Shown here piece by piece: positions 62,236 through 64,000 of a stretch of DNA of 64,000 bases (position 1 is its first letter; the number at the start of each line of letters is the position of its first letter). The stretch covers positions 73,599,317 to 73,663,316 of the forward strand of contig CM035233.1 in the NCBI GenBank assembly GCA_020226215.1, read 5' to 3'. This DNA is from Sindora glabra. Lineage: Eukaryota > Streptophyta > Magnoliopsida > Fabales > Fabaceae. The notes under the pieces are model-generated. The model was given only the letters and a program-made list of their open reading frames with translations. It was not told the origin of the DNA and made no database searches. Made by a program: the position numbers and the translations under genes.

Positions 62236-64000
62236 TATTTGTAGATTTTTTACATTTATATTATAATTTTTAATTTAATTTGATTATTATGACTTATAAT
62301 GTGAAGTGATGATCTAGGATTTAGAAAAAATTAAAACTTTAACATATTATATTTGTTAGAAAACTAACATGTTATTGACAATATTTTTTTTACAATCATT
62401 AATTATATTTTATAATTTATGACAATATTTTAAGTTTTTGTTAATGATAATTTTTAAATAGTATATTTTAAATTTAAAATACATCAACTGAGAGTTCTCG
62501 GAGAGTTTACAGTTCGTACATAATTTGTTCTTCATTTTATGTACCTTGCAGATTATTTTCTTCTTTATTTCTTCAATCATTGTATTAAAAATTGAAATGG
62601 AATATATTGAATAATATTAATTTAATATAATATCATATTTTTTATGTGTCAAGTTATTTTTAATGATCAAATATGTTTTTTTTGAAAAATTCATGTTATG
62701 AAAAACGCTAATTGAAATAACTAACTATATATTTTAGTTTTAATGAGATGAGTTAGGAATAAAAATTAATTATTTTTTAAAATTCATTAATATTTTCTTG
62801 ATATAAAAATTCGAACAATATATTTTAAATTGAATATACATCAATAAAATTTTATATATATTGTTATTTTTATTCCTTTAATATATTATCTTACAAAATA
62901 TATTTAATTTAGCGTGATTGTTGCATAATTTTATAATTGATACAATAACATCTAATAACTTTTACTTAGAGATTGAAGTTATTAAATTATCTAACAAATT
63001 TTTCTTTCATGCAGAGGCTTTTTTCTGTTTGCTTCTCCGAATACTTACCGGTTAGTATTTTTAGGAATTTTATGCTTATACTATAATTTTTATATAGTCA
63101 TAGTGAAAATATTTTTTATATCGGTAGAGAAATTTATTTAGAATATTATGATATTAATAATATAGAATTATTTATTTTATATTGATTGTTATGATTTATG
63201 ATGTGAAATTATGATTTAAGATGTGAAGTTATGATTTATGAAAATATCGTAAGACTTTATATGTAATGTGATAGGTTGTGCTATTAAAAGAATAACAAAC
63301 GAGATAAAGAAGGATGTCCTAATATAGCTCTTATGACCTAGGTGAAAGATATATTTAGAGAACTTTATCATGTGAGATCTTAATGTATCATAAGAGAGGT
63401 ACTAAAAAAGATCCTGGGAAATGTGAATGTAACCAAAAGCCTTAAAAAAGTAGGATATTGTTATTGCAAATTTGGATTTTTTTGCATTTAAATAGTAGAT
63501 ATTCTAGATGGAAGAGTAGTAAACGTACCTGAAAAAAATATAGGTATCCTTAGTTTATTTAGGAAGAATTAAGATATATATGGAGATATTGCCAATAATA
63601 ATGTGTACATAATTTTGATTGCTATTTGGTAATAAGTGTGAACGGAGAAAAAAAATCATAAAAATAAGAATGATAGTGTATTTGATTGGCTAACTAATTT
63701 AATTAGTATAATTTGTGCAAAATCACTAAGAAAAATGGTAATTGAAAGAGATAAACAAAACCATAGGTAAAATTATATAGTCAAATTTTATATTAGTTTT
63801 GGAAAAGAAATAACCTTAGATTGGTCGAAAAAATAATCCTATTATTACGTAGAATTAACAGAATACCTTGCAAAATAGTAATACATCGCGTTCATTTTTA
63901 ATTATAGTATTAAATACTAGTATACTCATTTATGAGAACAAAATTTGTATATGAGACTACTTCTCCATGTGGGGGTGCAGCGAGTATTGTGCAGCTAAAA
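62236..64000. other. A+T-rich DNA to the window edge
   Basis: No gene recognised. 63180-63250 has a few short GATTTATGATGTGAAAT-like pieces that echo the 341-bp repeat unit, so the array or its source may extend further in decayed form. Confidence 0.4.

Overview
This is a plant nuclear genome window, almost certainly from a eudicot and probably a woody one. The evidence is spliced genes with GT-AG (and some GC-AG) introns, long A+T-rich intergenic DNA, several plant-specific families (PX-PH phospholipase D zeta, F-box/PP2 protein, PMEI-pectinesterases) and a dense layer of decayed plant transposons. The species cannot be fixed from the sequence alone.

Layout. 143-7139 (minus): 16 exons of a phospholipase D zeta gene; its 3' end lies outside the window. 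7140-10190: A+T-rich intergenic DNA with one foldback element. 10192-15244: an old, coding-empty LTR retrotransposon flanked by the 5-bp repeat CATTA, with an 865-bp hAT-type element nested inside (8-bp repeat TTAACTAG). 16146-25090: a candidate ~9-kb PIF/Harbinger transposon with a broken Myb-like gene and a broken HARBI1-like transposase on the minus strand, a broken third gene, and two arrays of regularly spaced hairpins. 25-32 kb: remains of copia elements (RNase H region near 26.2-27.0 kb, SIRE-like LTR near 29.7-31.45 kb). 32897-33973: an intact three-exon F-box/PP2-B gene. 34-46 kb: degenerate repeats and a gypsy remnant (decayed primer-binding site plus gag pseudogene). 46415-55255: a tandem cluster of three pectinesterase genes, with the first and third intact and the middle one a pseudogene. 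58166-59497: a soluble epoxide hydrolase gene that looks broken. 60-62.3 kb: a GGCGCC-rich hairpin cluster, a TATA-bearing leader and five copies of a 341-bp tandem repeat.

How the genes work. PLD zeta makes phosphatidic acid for membrane trafficking and phosphate-starvation lipid turnover. The pectinesterases de-esterify cell-wall pectin. The F-box/PP2 protein would select glycosylated or other targets for SCF ubiquitin ligases. No operon-like coupling is expected; only the pectinesterases form a family cluster.

The strongest candidate for something undescribed is the hairpin landscape at 17.1-21.3 kb. A near-constant palindrome (arms TGTTACTGTTTC / GAAACAGTAACA) recurs about every 148 bp in one array and about every 155 bp in a second array whose spacer sequence is unrelated, all inside the candidate Harbinger element, whose right end carries a similar CAGTAACA motif.
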